This document shows positions 17,584 to 26,249 of a stretch of DNA of 64,000 nucleotides, piece by piece. A model generated the notes under the pieces. It did not search any database. It was given only the letters and a program-made list of their open reading frames with translations, and had not been told where the DNA came from. How positions within the stretch are numbered: position 1 is the first letter of the stretch; each line of letters starts with the position of its first letter. A program made the position numbers and the translations under genes. This DNA is from Lachnospiraceae bacterium (GTDB lineage: Bacteria > Bacillota > Clostridia > Lachnospirales > Lachnospiraceae). The stretch is from NCBI GenBank assembly GCA_018384375.1, contig JAHAYJ010000017.1:62001-126000 (forward strand), in the 5' to 3' direction.

Positions 17584-17588
17584 AATGA

Positions 17589-17603
17589 ATAATTCAGAAA
17601 ATT
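17589..17603. promoter_or_regulatory. Possible CodY box upstream of codY
   Basis: ATAATTCAGAAAATT matches 12 of 15 positions of the Bacillus CodY consensus AATTTTCWGAAAATT, with the right half perfect. It lies about 45 bases upstream of the codY -35. The region is AT-rich, so chance is possible. Confidence 0.35.
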
Positions 17604-17646
17604 TAATAGATTTGATGAAATTATATGGAAATTATCCTCTGAGTCA

Positions 17647-17675
17647 TTGAATTTACTCATTTTGCGTGATATAAT
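17647..17675 (+). promoter_or_regulatory. codY promoter (extended -10)
   Basis: TTGAAT at 17647-17652, a 17-base spacer ending in TGA, and TATAAT at 17670-17675 form an extended -10 sigma-A promoter about 30 bases before the codY start. Confidence 0.82.
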
Positions 17676-17705
17676 AGGAGTAACATGGTTCCGGGGAGGT
17701 ACGGT

Positions 17706-18491
17706 ATGAGCAGTGTACAGCTATTAGATAAAACCAGAAAAATTGGTAAGCTTCTTCACAATAATAATTCCAGCAAGGTTGTTTTTAATGATATCTGTTC
17801 TGTTTTGTGTGAGATACTGGCATCCAATGTACTTGTGATTAGCAAAAAGGGGAAGGTGCTCGGCGTGGGAGATGCCAGAGGCGTGGACTCTATCACGGAG
17901 TTGATCGTTGAACAGGTTGGCGGTTTTATTGATGCGATGCTGAATGAAAGACTTCTTGCTGTACTTTCAACGAAGGAGAATGTGAATCTTGAAACACTTG
18001 GCTTTGAAGAGGGAGAAGTAAAGAAATTCCGGGCGATTATCACTCCCATTGAAATTGCAGGTGAGAGACTGGGTACTTTGTTTATTTACAAATGTGAGCA
18101 GCAATATGATATTGATGATATTATTTTATGCGAATACGGCACTACGGTAGTGGGACTTGAGATGCTTCGTGCAGTGAATGAGGAGAATGCGGAGGAGAGT
18201 CGTAAGCTGGCTGTGATCAAATCGGCAATCAATACCCTGTCTTACTCAGAAATGGAGGCAGTGGTACATATCTTTGAGGAGCTCGACGGAATGGAGGGTA
18301 TTCTGGTGGCAAGTAAAATTGCGGACAGAGTGGGAATTACCCGTTCCGTGATTGTCAATGCACTTCGTAAGTTTGAAAGCGCCGGTGTGATTGAATCCAG
18401 ATCATCCGGCATGAAGGGAACCTATATTAAGGTGCTGAATGATATGGTTTTTGATGAAGTGGAAAAACTAAAAAAAGAAAATTTGAAATAA
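17706..18491 (+). CDS. codY: GTP- and branched-chain amino acid-sensing regulator CodY
   Basis: Predicted 261-residue CodY, a global nutrient-responsive repressor. The N-terminal GAF domain begins SVQLLDKTRKIGKLLHN and the C-terminal winged helix contains ASKIADRVGITRSVIVNALRK followed by ESAGVIESRSSGMKGTYIKV, which is nearly invariant in the family. ATG 17706 is 6 bases after GGGGAGG, so the track's 17685 start is too long. As in Bacillus, codY lies immediately upstream of flgB. CodY represses motility operons in Bacillus, so control of the next operon is plausible. Confidence 0.97.
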   Translation: MSSVQLLDKTRKIGKLLHNNNSSKVVFNDICSVLCEILASNVLVISKKGKVLGVGDARGVDSITELIVEQVGGFIDAMLNERLLAVLSTKENVNLETLGFEEGEVKKFRAIITPIEIAGERLGTLFIYKCEQQYDIDDIILCEYGTTVVGLEMLRAVNEENAEESRKLAVIKSAINTLSYSEMEAVVHIFEELDGMEGILVASKIADRVGITRSVIVNALRKFESAGVIESRSSGMKGTYIKVLNDMVFDEVEKLKKENLK

Positions 18492-18505
18492 ATTTTTTGA
18501 AAAAT
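18491..18505. promoter_or_regulatory. Possible CodY box between codY and flgB
   Basis: AATTTTTTGAAAAAT matches about 13 of 15 positions of AATTTTCWGAAAATT. It begins at the last base of the codY stop and lies about 115 bases upstream of the flgB promoter -35. Strong AT bias weakens the call. Confidence 0.35.
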
Positions 18506-18560
18506 TTTTAAAAATCAGAGACAAACTGAATATGTTGAAATAACGGATTATTTCAGAGAT

Positions 18561-18595
18561 AAAAGGATTTATGAAGAGGTTCATAGGTCCTTTTT
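18561..18595 (+). terminator. Putative codY terminator
   Basis: AAAAGGATTTATGAA pairs with TTCATAGGTCCTTTT through 15 pairs including two G-U wobbles, ending in a T run. It separates codY from the flagellar operon promoter. Confidence 0.65.
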
Positions 18596-18619
18596 GGAGT
18601 CATAAATTGTAAAAAAAAC

Positions 18620-18647
18620 TTGAGTTTTCATGCAAATAAACTATAAT
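18620..18647 (+). promoter_or_regulatory. Promoter of the fla/che operon (P-flgB)
   Basis: TTGAGT at 18620-18625 and TATAAT at 18642-18647 are 16 bases apart. It resembles sigma-A, as does the Bacillus fla/che promoter. About 70 bases of leader precede flgB. Confidence 0.7.
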
Positions 18648-18722
18648 AGAATAAGGTGGGAGAATTATGCCCAGATTGAGACGATTATGTGTGGGCAGCC
18701 TGTAGCGGAAAGGAGCCGTGAA

Positions 18723-19112
18723 ATGATTAACAGTAATGTATTTGATTATGTTGATGTGCTGGGAAAAGCAGCAGATGCATCATGGAAGAGAAATGATATT
18801 CTTGCCAATAATATAGCCAATGTGGATACCCCCGGATATAAGAGGCAGGATATTGATTTTGAATCACAGCTTCGCCGTGCACTCGGAAACAGCAGATATG
18901 AATCAGTAGATGCCAAGGTATCACATGTGACCAGTACTGAGCTTGATGCAAGGGTATATACGGATGCTGCAAATTTCTCTTACCGCCTGGATGGGAATAA
19001 TGTAGATATAGATACAGAGGGCGTGGAGCTTGCCGCCAATCAGATTAAATATAACGGACTGATCTCAAGCATTAATCAGGAGTTTACCAATCTGAAACTG
19101 GTTATGAAATAG
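18723..19112 (+). CDS. flgB: Flagellar basal-body rod protein FlgB
   Basis: Predicted 129-residue proximal rod protein. The rod signature NDILANNIANVDTPGYKRQD near residue 25 and a C-terminal amphipathic region (YNGLISSINQEFTNLKLVMK) are typical. It is exported by the flagellar type III system and assembles between the MS ring and the distal rod. ATG 18723 follows AGGAG by 7 bases; the track's 18630 start is unsupported. It is the first gene of an approximately 34-kb operon. Confidence 0.95.
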   Translation: MINSNVFDYVDVLGKAADASWKRNDILANNIANVDTPGYKRQDIDFESQLRRALGNSRYESVDAKVSHVTSTELDARVYTDAANFSYRLDGNNVDIDTEGVELAANQIKYNGLISSINQEFTNLKLVMK

Positions 19113-19125
19113 GAGGTAGCCGAAG

Positions 19126-19575
19126 ATGAGCATTTTTAACGCATTTAATATCAATGCATCCGGTATGACGGCGGAACGCTATCGGATGGATATCATATCA
19201 GAAAATGTAGCAAACGCGAATACCACGAGGACGGAGGATGGAACTCCTTACCGCCGTAAGGTGGTGACCTTTGAAGAACGCGGGGAAAGAGCGGGCTCCT
19301 TCAGCAGTTATCTGAGCAGCGCCAGTGAAAGCTATCAGGGGAAGGGAGTCAGGGTCGGCAAGGTCATGGAGGATGACTGGACACAGATGAACATGGTTTA
19401 TGATCCTTCTCATCCTGATGCGGATGAGAACGGCTATGTCCTTTATCCCAATGTAAATATCGTTACGGAAATGACTAACTTGATTGATGCAAGCCGCTCT
19501 TATGAAGCAAATGCCACAGCGTTCAATGCAAGCAAGAGCATTGCAATGAAGGGCCTGGAAATGGGACAGTCATAA
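19126..19575 (+). CDS. flgC: Flagellar basal-body rod protein FlgC
   Basis: Predicted 149-residue proximal rod protein. The N-terminal rod motif (FNINASGMTAERYRMDIISE, NVANANTTRT) and the C-terminal block NIVTEMTNLIDASRSYEANA are characteristic. It follows flgB after 13 bases with a GGAGGTAGCCGAAG ribosome site. It forms rod with FlgB and FliE. Confidence 0.96.
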   Translation: MSIFNAFNINASGMTAERYRMDIISENVANANTTRTEDGTPYRRKVVTFEERGERAGSFSSYLSSASESYQGKGVRVGKVMEDDWTQMNMVYDPSHPDADENGYVLYPNVNIVTEMTNLIDASRSYEANATAFNASKSIAMKGLEMGQS

Positions 19576-19619
19576 TAGGTATGGACTTAGGTAATACATA
19601 AGAAAGGCAGGATACATAA

Positions 19620-19937
19620 GTGGACATCTCATCATTTTATAATATATCATCAGGCGTAATAAAGGAGGCGGCAGAGAACTCTCTTGTCGCTGGAAAAACA
19701 GAGTCTACCGGGGAATTTGCTAGCCTTTTTGACAAGGCGGTAGAAAGCCTGAATACGACCAATTCCTATCTATCCGATGCAGAAAATGAAGAGCTGCGCT
19801 GGGCTCTGGGGGAAACAGAAAACACTCACGAGCTTACGATCGCACTTCAGAAGGCTTCAACAGCATTGCAGTATACGGTAGCGGTACGCGATAAGTTCCT
19901 GGAAGCATACCGTGAAATAATGCAGATGCAGATTTGA
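19620..19937 (+). CDS. fliE: Flagellar hook-basal body protein FliE
   Basis: Predicted 105-residue FliE, the adaptor joining the MS ring to the rod. The C-terminal helix ENTHELTIALQKASTALQYT followed by AVRDKFLEAYREIMQMQI is the family signature. It starts at GTG 19620, with AAAGGCAGG somewhat distant upstream; no better start was seen. It lies between flgC and fliF as in Bacillus. Confidence 0.93.
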   Translation: MDISSFYNISSGVIKEAAENSLVAGKTESTGEFASLFDKAVESLNTTNSYLSDAENEELRWALGETENTHELTIALQKASTALQYTVAVRDKFLEAYREIMQMQI

Positions 19938-19976
19938 GGCGTAAGATAGGGGTTAGAACAGGAAGAGGGGTATACA

Positions 19977-21575
19977 ATGGCAGATAAAGCGAAGGAGCTT
20001 TTGAATAAAGTCCTTGAATGGTGGAATAAATTTTCCACAAAACAAAAGACATTTATCATATCTGCGGGAGCGGGAATCGTGCTCGCTCTTGCTATCTTAA
20101 TCACCGTATTGACACGTCCTCAGTATATTGTACTCCTGAACTGCGAGAGTACCAAGGAAGCAGCGGAGGTTTCAGACCTGCTTGAGGGAGAAGGACTTGA
20201 CTTCAAAGTGTCCGATGACGGATATCAGATTAAAATCAATCAGAAGCAGCAGTCAGAGGCAAGCCTTTTACTGGGTGCCAATGACATTCAGTCTTATCAA
20301 TACACCATCGACAATGTTACAGAGGGTGGCTTCAGCGTCACAGAGGCTGACCGTGAAAGAAGATATGAACTGTATCTTGAAAGCCGTATGGCAAATGATA
20401 TCCTGACAATGTTTAAACAGGTCAAGACTGCAGTGGTAGATTATTATATACCGGAGCAGGACGGAACTCTGATTGCAAGCAAGGAGGATTCCTCTGTATG
20501 GATTTTGCTTGAATTGGAAGAGGAAATGACACCTGAGACAGCGGCAGGAATTGCAAAGGCGGCTTCCGTTGCCATGGGAAATGATACTCCGCAGAACGTG
20601 GTGATCATGGATACGGAAGGAAATACGCTTTACACAGGAGATGACAGCTACAGTGCTTCCGGCACTGCCAGCTCCCAGCTGAGTGTTAAATCCCAATGGG
20701 AAACAAAGGTGAAAAATGAGGTCCGTCAGGTACTTTTGGGGACCAATGAATTTGACAAGGTGGAGGTGGCTGTCAACCTTGATGTTGATTTCTCATCTTC
20801 CAAAATGACCGATCATGAATATTACGTTCCGGACGGAAATACGCAGGGGTATTTGTCCTCCAACAGGATCTATGAGTCAGAGAGTACAAACGGAAGCGGA
20901 GAGGTGCCGGGAACCGATTCGAATGGAAATCAGGAATACGTTTATCAGGATAACAATGAAAGCTCTTCCTCGGTAACAGAGGAGGAAAATAATTATCTGC
21001 CCTCAGAGAGGATTACAGATAAGGATATTCCACCCGGAACGATCAATTATGCAGAATCCTCTATCTCCCTTGCGGCAACTACGCTGAATGTGGTCAGGGA
21101 AGAGGATGTCCGTGCGCAGGGACTGCTCGACGGAATCTCCTGGGATGAGTATAAGCTCGCGAACGCAGGACAGACCCAGATAGAGGTATCGGAAGAGCTT
21201 TATGACGTTGTCGCGAAGGCAACCGGATTCCCGGTTGAGAACATTGCTATTGTAGCCTATTCGGAGAACATGTTCTTTGACGAAGAGGGCTTGAATATTT
21301 CAGGTTCCGATATTCTTCAGATTGTGTTGATCGTAATTATTCTGGCGCTTCTGGCATTTGTGGTGCTGAGAAGTATGCGGGGAGAAAAGCAGACGGAGCA
21401 GCCGGAGGAACTTTCGGTTGAAGATCTGCTTCAGTCCCAGCCGGATGTGGAACTGGAGGACATCGGTACGGAACAGATTTCAGAGACCAGAAGACTGGTT
21501 GAAAAATTTGTGGATGAAAATCCGGAAGCTGTTGCAAACCTTTTACGCAACTGGCTGAATGAAGAGTGGGGATAA
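19977..21575 (+). CDS. fliF: Flagellar MS-ring protein FliF
   Basis: Predicted 532-residue membrane protein forming the MS ring. A transmembrane helix lies at about 25-45 (IISAGAGIVLALAILITVL), followed by periplasmic ring-building regions (YIVLLNCESTKEAAEVSDLL) and a Ser/Asn/Glu-rich stretch around 300-340. A second transmembrane helix lies at about 446-465. The C-terminal tail FVDENPEAVANLLRNWLNEE is the conserved FliG-binding segment. Its ATG has GAAGAGGGG upstream. Confidence 0.97.
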   Translation: MADKAKELLNKVLEWWNKFSTKQKTFIISAGAGIVLALAILITVLTRPQYIVLLNCESTKEAAEVSDLLEGEGLDFKVSDDGYQIKINQKQQSEASLLLGANDIQSYQYTIDNVTEGGFSVTEADRERRYELYLESRMANDILTMFKQVKTAVVDYYIPEQDGTLIASKEDSSVWILLELEEEMTPETAAGIAKAASVAMGNDTPQNVVIMDTEGNTLYTGDDSYSASGTASSQLSVKSQWETKVKNEVRQVLLGTNEFDKVEVAVNLDVDFSSSKMTDHEYYVPDGNTQGYLSSNRIYESESTNGSGEVPGTDSNGNQEYVYQDNNESSSSVTEEENNYLPSERITDKDIPPGTINYAESSISLAATTLNVVREEDVRAQGLLDGISWDEYKLANAGQTQIEVSEELYDVVAKATGFPVENIAIVAYSENMFFDEEGLNISGSDILQIVLIVIILALLAFVVLRSMRGEKQTEQPEELSVEDLLQSQPDVELEDIGTEQISETRRLVEKFVDENPEAVANLLRNWLNEEWG

Positions 21576-21608
21576 GAGAAAGACCCTATCAGGGGAGGAC
21601 AAACGGGA

Positions 21609-22625
21609 ATGGCTAAGCATAGCGAGGATAAAATCAGCGGAGTTCAGAAAGCAGCAATTCTGCTCATTACGCTTGGACCGGAAAAGTCGGCAAATATATT
21701 TAAGCATTTGAAGGAAGAGGAAATAGAAGAACTGACTCTGGAGATTGCAAATACCAGAAGTGTGACTCCTCAGGTAAAGGAGGAGGTCATTGAGGAATTT
21801 TATCAGATCTGTCTTGCACAGCAATATATTGCTGAAGGCGGAATTAATTATGCAAAGGAACTTCTGGAGAAGGCACTTGGTTCGGAAAAGGCAATGGATG
21901 TTATCGGCAAACTGACGGCATCACTGCAGGTAAAGCCTTTCGAATTTGTGCGTAAAACAGATGCGGCACAGCTGCTTAATTTTATTCAGGATGAACATCC
22001 TCAGACAATAGCATTGATTCTTTCTTATCTTTCACCGTCACAGTCGGCGGCAATTATTTCGTCACTGCCGCCGGACAGGCAGGCTGACGTTGCAAAGCGT
22101 ATTGCCGTAATGGATAGAACAAGCCCGGATGTGATCAAGGAAGTGGAAAAAGTGCTGGAATCCAAGCTGGCATCCCTGGTAAATCAGGATTACACCATCA
22201 TCGGCGGTGTGGATGCCGTTGTAGATATCTTAAATACGGTGGACCGCGGTACGGAAAAACACATTATGGAAACGTTGGAAATCGAAGAGCCGGAACTCGC
22301 AGACGAAATCAGAAAGAAGATGTTCGTGTTCGAGGATATACTGCTTCTCGACGACCGTGCAATTCAGAGAGTGCTGCGTGATGTGGATAACAATGACCTT
22401 GCTCTTGCACTGAAAGGCGGTAATGAACAGGTTCAGGCTGCAGTCTTCAACAATATGTCCAAGCGTCTTGCTGTCATGATCAAGGAGGACATGGAATTCA
22501 TGGGACCTGTACGTATGAAGGACGTAGAGGAAGCACAACAGAAGATTGTGAATATTATCAGAAAACTGGAAGATTCAGGAGAGATTGTCATTTCCAGAGG
22601 TGGAGGTGACGAGATTATTGTCTAG
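21609..22625 (+). CDS. fliG: Flagellar motor switch protein FliG
   Basis: Predicted 338-residue rotor protein that transmits torque from the MotAB stator. The EHPQTIA motif lies at 129-135 in the middle domain, and the C-terminal torque helix FEDILLLDDRAIQRVLRDVD carries the charged residues. Length and order match the family. GGGGAGG precedes the ATG. fliH overlaps its end by about 8 bases. Confidence 0.98.
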   Translation: MAKHSEDKISGVQKAAILLITLGPEKSANIFKHLKEEEIEELTLEIANTRSVTPQVKEEVIEEFYQICLAQQYIAEGGINYAKELLEKALGSEKAMDVIGKLTASLQVKPFEFVRKTDAAQLLNFIQDEHPQTIALILSYLSPSQSAAIISSLPPDRQADVAKRIAVMDRTSPDVIKEVEKVLESKLASLVNQDYTIIGGVDAVVDILNTVDRGTEKHIMETLEIEEPELADEIRKKMFVFEDILLLDDRAIQRVLRDVDNNDLALALKGGNEQVQAAVFNNMSKRLAVMIKEDMEFMGPVRMKDVEEAQQKIVNIIRKLEDSGEIVISRGGGDEIIV

Positions 22626-23469
22626 TAATCTTTTTAAGGCTAATTGGGTGGTGCTGACGGATGATACCCGTGTGATCGATACCAATGAGCTTGCGGCGCA
22701 GAAGCTTCAGCAGGCGGCATTGATACGCAGCAGCGAACCGGTTCGGGAACAGACAGAGGACTTTCAGACAGGATTGGATGCGGAAAATGTTGAATTGCTT
22801 TTGGACACAGAAAGCGAGGATGCTGTTCATAAGAGTGCATCTGCCGAAGAACTCAGTATGGTGAGAAGGGAACTGGAAGAGGCGAGGGCTGACCTTGAGC
22901 AGGTGAGGAAACAGGCCGATAAGCTTCTGGCGGATGCACAGAATGAAGCGGAAGCCATGAAATTGAAGCTGATACGGGAGTTCCAGGAACAGGGTTATCA
23001 AGAGGGCTATGAACAGGGAAAGAAGGAGGCATTGGCTCTCAAGCAGGAATATCTTACAAAACAGCAGGAACTTGAGCAGGATTATCTTCAGAAAATCGAA
23101 GCGTTGGAGCCTGAGTTTGTCGAAAACCTGACGAGCATTTATGAACATATTTTTAAGGTGGATTTGTGTGATTACAGGGGCTTGGTAGTAAATCTCCTGA
23201 CCGATGCCATGCAGAAGACGGAAGGAACCGGAAATTACATTGTGCATGTGGCAAGAGAGGATTTTCCGCAGGTGAGTGCGGCGAAAGAAGAAATTCTGGA
23301 ACAAACAGGGACACCGGCAGAGAGACTTGAAATTGTGTCTGATATGACGTTGTCTCCTGCACAGTGCATGATAGAGACAGAGGGAGGCGTTTACGACTGC
23401 TCTCTGGGAACAGAACTGAAGGAACTGAAAAGGAAGCTGATGCTCCTTTCCTATAAGGGTGGTAAGTAG
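22618..23469 (+). CDS. fliH: Flagellar assembly protein FliH
   Basis: Predicted 283-residue regulator of the export ATPase FliI. A variable N-terminus (NLFKANWVVLTDDTRVIDTN) is followed by a long coiled coil containing a GYQEGYEQGKKEAL segment of the kind seen in FliH, and a C-terminal FliH/HrpE domain. TTG 22618 is chosen because GGAGGTGA lies upstream with suitable spacing and the protein then starts at the conserved block; the track's 22585 TTG has no ribosome site. It is translationally coupled to fliG. Confidence 0.88.
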   Translation: MSSNLFKANWVVLTDDTRVIDTNELAAQKLQQAALIRSSEPVREQTEDFQTGLDAENVELLLDTESEDAVHKSASAEELSMVRRELEEARADLEQVRKQADKLLADAQNEAEAMKLKLIREFQEQGYQEGYEQGKKEALALKQEYLTKQQELEQDYLQKIEALEPEFVENLTSIYEHIFKVDLCDYRGLVVNLLTDAMQKTEGTGNYIVHVAREDFPQVSAAKEEILEQTGTPAERLEIVSDMTLSPAQCMIETEGGVYDCSLGTELKELKRKLMLLSYKGGK

Positions 23470-23470
23470 G

Positions 23471-24805
23471 TTGTTGACACCGGAAATTGAGTTTTCAAAA
23501 TATAAAAGTATAGTAAATGACAATCTTTTCAAGGTAAAGGGAAAGGTTGTGAACGTAATCGGTCTTACGATTGAATCGGCGGGGCCCGATGCAAAGCTGG
23601 GCGATATCTGCATGATTTATCCGGGAGGCGGCGAAGCCGGTAGCAGGCCCACACCTGCAGAGGTTGTAGGATTTAAGGAGGGGAAAACGCTGCTTATGCC
23701 TTATCAGGAGGTAGAAGGGATTGGCCCTGGAAGCAGTGTCGAAAATACAGGAATGCCTCTCAAGGTAACGGTAGATGACAGCCTTCTTGGAAAAACACTG
23801 GATGGATTGGGAAGAGCCGGGGAGAATGTTTCGATATCCTGTCAGGAATATTCTGTAGAGGCAAAGCCACCGGATCCTATGAGCCGGAAGATCATTGACG
23901 AGGTTCTTCCTTTGGGTGTAAAGGCAGTGGACGGGCTGATCACGGTTGGAAAGGGACAGAGAATCGGTATTTTTGCAGGTTCCGGCGTGGGCAAATCCAC
24001 GCTGATGGGAATGTTTGCACGAAACACCAAGGCAGATATCAATGTGATTGCTCTGATCGGCGAGCGTGGCAGAGAGGTGCGCGAGTTTATTGAAAGAGAC
24101 CTGGGACCGGAGGGGATGAAGCGTTCCGTAGTGGTTGTTGCTACCTCTGACAAGCCTGCTTTGGAACGAAAGAAGGCGGCGCAGACTGCGACGGCAATAG
24201 CAGAGTATTTCAGGGATCAGGGAAAAGATGTGCTTCTGATGATGGACTCTTTGACCCGTTTTTCCATGGCACAGAGAGAAATCGGACTTGCCAGTGGTGA
24301 GCCGCCGGTGTCAAGAGGGTATCCTCCCAGTGTTTACTCTGAGATGCCGAAACTGCTGGAGCGTGCCGGGCGTTCTGACAAAGGATCAATCACCGGATTG
24401 TATACTGTTCTGGTGGATGGAGATGATTTTAACGAGCCGATTACGGATACTGCAAGAAGTATCCTGGATGGACATATTATGCTGAGCAGAAAGCTGGCGC
24501 ATAAAAACCATTATCCTGCGATCGATGTACTGCAGAGCATATCCAGATGCATGAGCCAGATTGCGCAGCGGGAACATAAGGCATATGCAGGAAAGTTAAA
24601 GAATGTTCTTGCTACCTATAACGAGGCTGAGGATTTGATCAATATCGGAGCCTATAAGGCGGGAAGCAATCCCGGAATCGATTATGCGATTGAGAAGATC
24701 GAGGCTGTCAATCAGTTTTTGATGCAGGATGTGGGAGATAAATTTACTTTTGAAGAGTCTGTGGAACTTTTGAAAGGAATTTTTGAAGAACCTTCCGCCG
24801 GCTGA
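23471..24805 (+). CDS. fliI: Flagellum-specific export ATPase FliI
   Basis: Predicted 444-residue ATPase related to the F1 beta subunit that energises flagellar type III export. Walker A GSGVGKST lies near residue 170, followed by LIGERGREVREF and LLMMDSLTRFSMAQREIGLA (Walker B), and a SEMPKLLERAGR loop. The start is uncertain: TTG 23471 with AAGGGTGG 8 bases upstream is favoured, GTG 23459 is the track's choice. It overlaps or abuts the fliH stop. Confidence 0.97.
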   Translation: MLTPEIEFSKYKSIVNDNLFKVKGKVVNVIGLTIESAGPDAKLGDICMIYPGGGEAGSRPTPAEVVGFKEGKTLLMPYQEVEGIGPGSSVENTGMPLKVTVDDSLLGKTLDGLGRAGENVSISCQEYSVEAKPPDPMSRKIIDEVLPLGVKAVDGLITVGKGQRIGIFAGSGVGKSTLMGMFARNTKADINVIALIGERGREVREFIERDLGPEGMKRSVVVVATSDKPALERKKAAQTATAIAEYFRDQGKDVLLMMDSLTRFSMAQREIGLASGEPPVSRGYPPSVYSEMPKLLERAGRSDKGSITGLYTVLVDGDDFNEPITDTARSILDGHIMLSRKLAHKNHYPAIDVLQSISRCMSQIAQREHKAYAGKLKNVLATYNEAEDLINIGAYKAGSNPGIDYAIEKIEAVNQFLMQDVGDKFTFEESVELLKGIFEEPSAG

Positions 24806-24823
24806 TGAATGATGGGATGTTAA

Positions 24824-25267
24824 ATGGCAAAATTTATCTATCGTATGCAGAGTATTCTTGATATCAAGACCAAAATGGAGGAGCAGGCAAAAATGGAATT
24901 TGCTGCTGCAAAAATGCGTCTTGATGAGGAAGAGGAAAAGCTGCAGGTTCTTCAGGACAGAAAGGCAGCCTATGAGGAGAGGGGAAGAACCCTTCGAAAG
25001 GATAGCCTGAAGGTCCCTGAAATTATAGAAAATCGAGATGCTATAGCGATGATGGAAGAATTCATCGAAATACAGAAGGGCTGTGTGGAGAGCGCGGAGC
25101 GACAGCTGGAGGAGGCAAGACTGAAGCTGCAAAATGCCATGCAGGAAAGTAAAACGCAGGAAAAGTTGAAGGAAAAGGCATTTGAAGAATTTGTACATGA
25201 GGAAAATGCCAGGGAAGCAAAGGAAATAGATGAGCTTACCAGCTATACCCATGGCAGGAAAGCATGA
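24824..25267 (+). CDS. fliJ: Flagellar export protein FliJ
   Basis: Predicted 147-residue all-helical coiled-coil protein (FIYRMQSILDIKTKMEEQAK start) between fliI and a ylxF-like gene, the standard place of fliJ. FliJ is a general chaperone and stalk of the export ATPase. High Glu/Lys/Gln content and heptad patterns support the call. Sequence identity in this family is always low, so synteny carries part of the evidence. Confidence 0.9.
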   Translation: MAKFIYRMQSILDIKTKMEEQAKMEFAAAKMRLDEEEEKLQVLQDRKAAYEERGRTLRKDSLKVPEIIENRDAIAMMEEFIEIQKGCVESAERQLEEARLKLQNAMQESKTQEKLKEKAFEEFVHEENAREAKEIDELTSYTHGRKA

Positions 25268-25283
25268 TCGTTGGAGTGATAAT

Positions 25284-26165
25284 ATGCCGGTACTAGAAGA
25301 AGTGACACAGCAGGACGCGAAGCAGGAGAGGCAGCGCCTGAAAGAAGAAAAGAAAAAACTGAAAAAGGAAGAAAAGGAGCAGCGAAAGGCGGTCAGGGCG
25401 AGGGCGAAGGAAATCGCGAGCCGTGAGGCGGATCTTGAAGATGATGAGGAAACAGGATCAGGTTCTGTTTTTTTGGTAACCTTTGTCATAGTGCTGATCT
25501 GGATTGCAATTTTGTGCCTGATCGTAAAACTTGATTTTGGAGGCTTCGGAAGCAATGTACTTACTCCGATTCTCAAAGATGTTCCTGTCTTAAATCTGAT
25601 TTTACCGTCAAGCAGTGAAGTGGTTGTTGATGAGTCACAGAGTGAGGCATATGGTGGTTACAACGATCTGCGGGAGGCGGTGGACTATATTAAGGAGCTG
25701 GAACTGGAGTTGGAGCGCGCCCAGTCCGCAAACACGGATTCCTCTGATGAAGTGGCGCGATTAAAGGCAGAAGTTGAGCGCCTTAAAACCTTTGAGGACA
25801 GCCAGGTGGAATTCCAACGTATCAAGACGGAGTTCTATGAGGAAGTGGTCTATGCAGATAAGGGACCCGGCATAGAGGAATACAGAAAATATTATGAGGA
25901 AATGGACCCCGCAACTGCTGAATATTTGTACAAACAGGTAGTAAAGGAAACCGAGGAAAGCGATGAGATCGTTGACTATGCCAAGGCATATGCGGCTATG
26001 AAGCCAAAAGAAGCGGCGGCAATTTTTGAAGCAATGACAGATAATCTCGATCTGGCAGCCAGGATACTGGGTGTAATGGAGGCAGATGACAGAGGCAAGA
26101 TCATGGGTGTTATGGACCCTGAAATTGCCGCAAAGCTCACGAAGATCATGGATCCTGAGTCTTAA
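25284..26165 (+). CDS. YlxF/MotE-like membrane coiled-coil protein
   Basis: Predicted 293-residue protein. A highly charged Lys/Glu N-terminus is followed by one transmembrane segment (VFLVTFVIVLIWIAILCLIV, about 65-85), a coiled coil, and a C-terminal region of short MgtE-N-like repeats (DPATAEYLYKQV, KPKEAAAIFEAM, DPEIAAKLTKIM). This architecture and its place between fliJ and fliK match Bacillus YlxF and MotE-type proteins. The exact role is unclear. ATG 25284 follows GGAGTG; the longer track start overlaps fliJ. Confidence 0.8.
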   Translation: MPVLEEVTQQDAKQERQRLKEEKKKLKKEEKEQRKAVRARAKEIASREADLEDDEETGSGSVFLVTFVIVLIWIAILCLIVKLDFGGFGSNVLTPILKDVPVLNLILPSSSEVVVDESQSEAYGGYNDLREAVDYIKELELELERAQSANTDSSDEVARLKAEVERLKTFEDSQVEFQRIKTEFYEEVVYADKGPGIEEYRKYYEEMDPATAEYLYKQVVKETEESDEIVDYAKAYAAMKPKEAAAIFEAMTDNLDLAARILGVMEADDRGKIMGVMDPEIAAKLTKIMDPES

Positions 26166-26249
26166 GAAATCTGCGCCTTAAACCGATATAAAAAATGTAC
26201 CTTGAAAAAAAGTCTGTCATACAGACTTATAAAGATTGGAGGGATGTGA

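Noticed and set aside
22615-23613. Minus-strand ORF of 332 residues
   Set aside because: It lies wholly opposite fliH and the start of fliI and shows no domain; a shadow of the sense codons.
24596-25576. Minus-strand ORF of 326 residues rich in Phe and Ser
   Set aside because: Antisense to the Lys/Glu-rich fliJ and ylxF-like genes; composition is what reverse-complemented GAA/AAG codons give.
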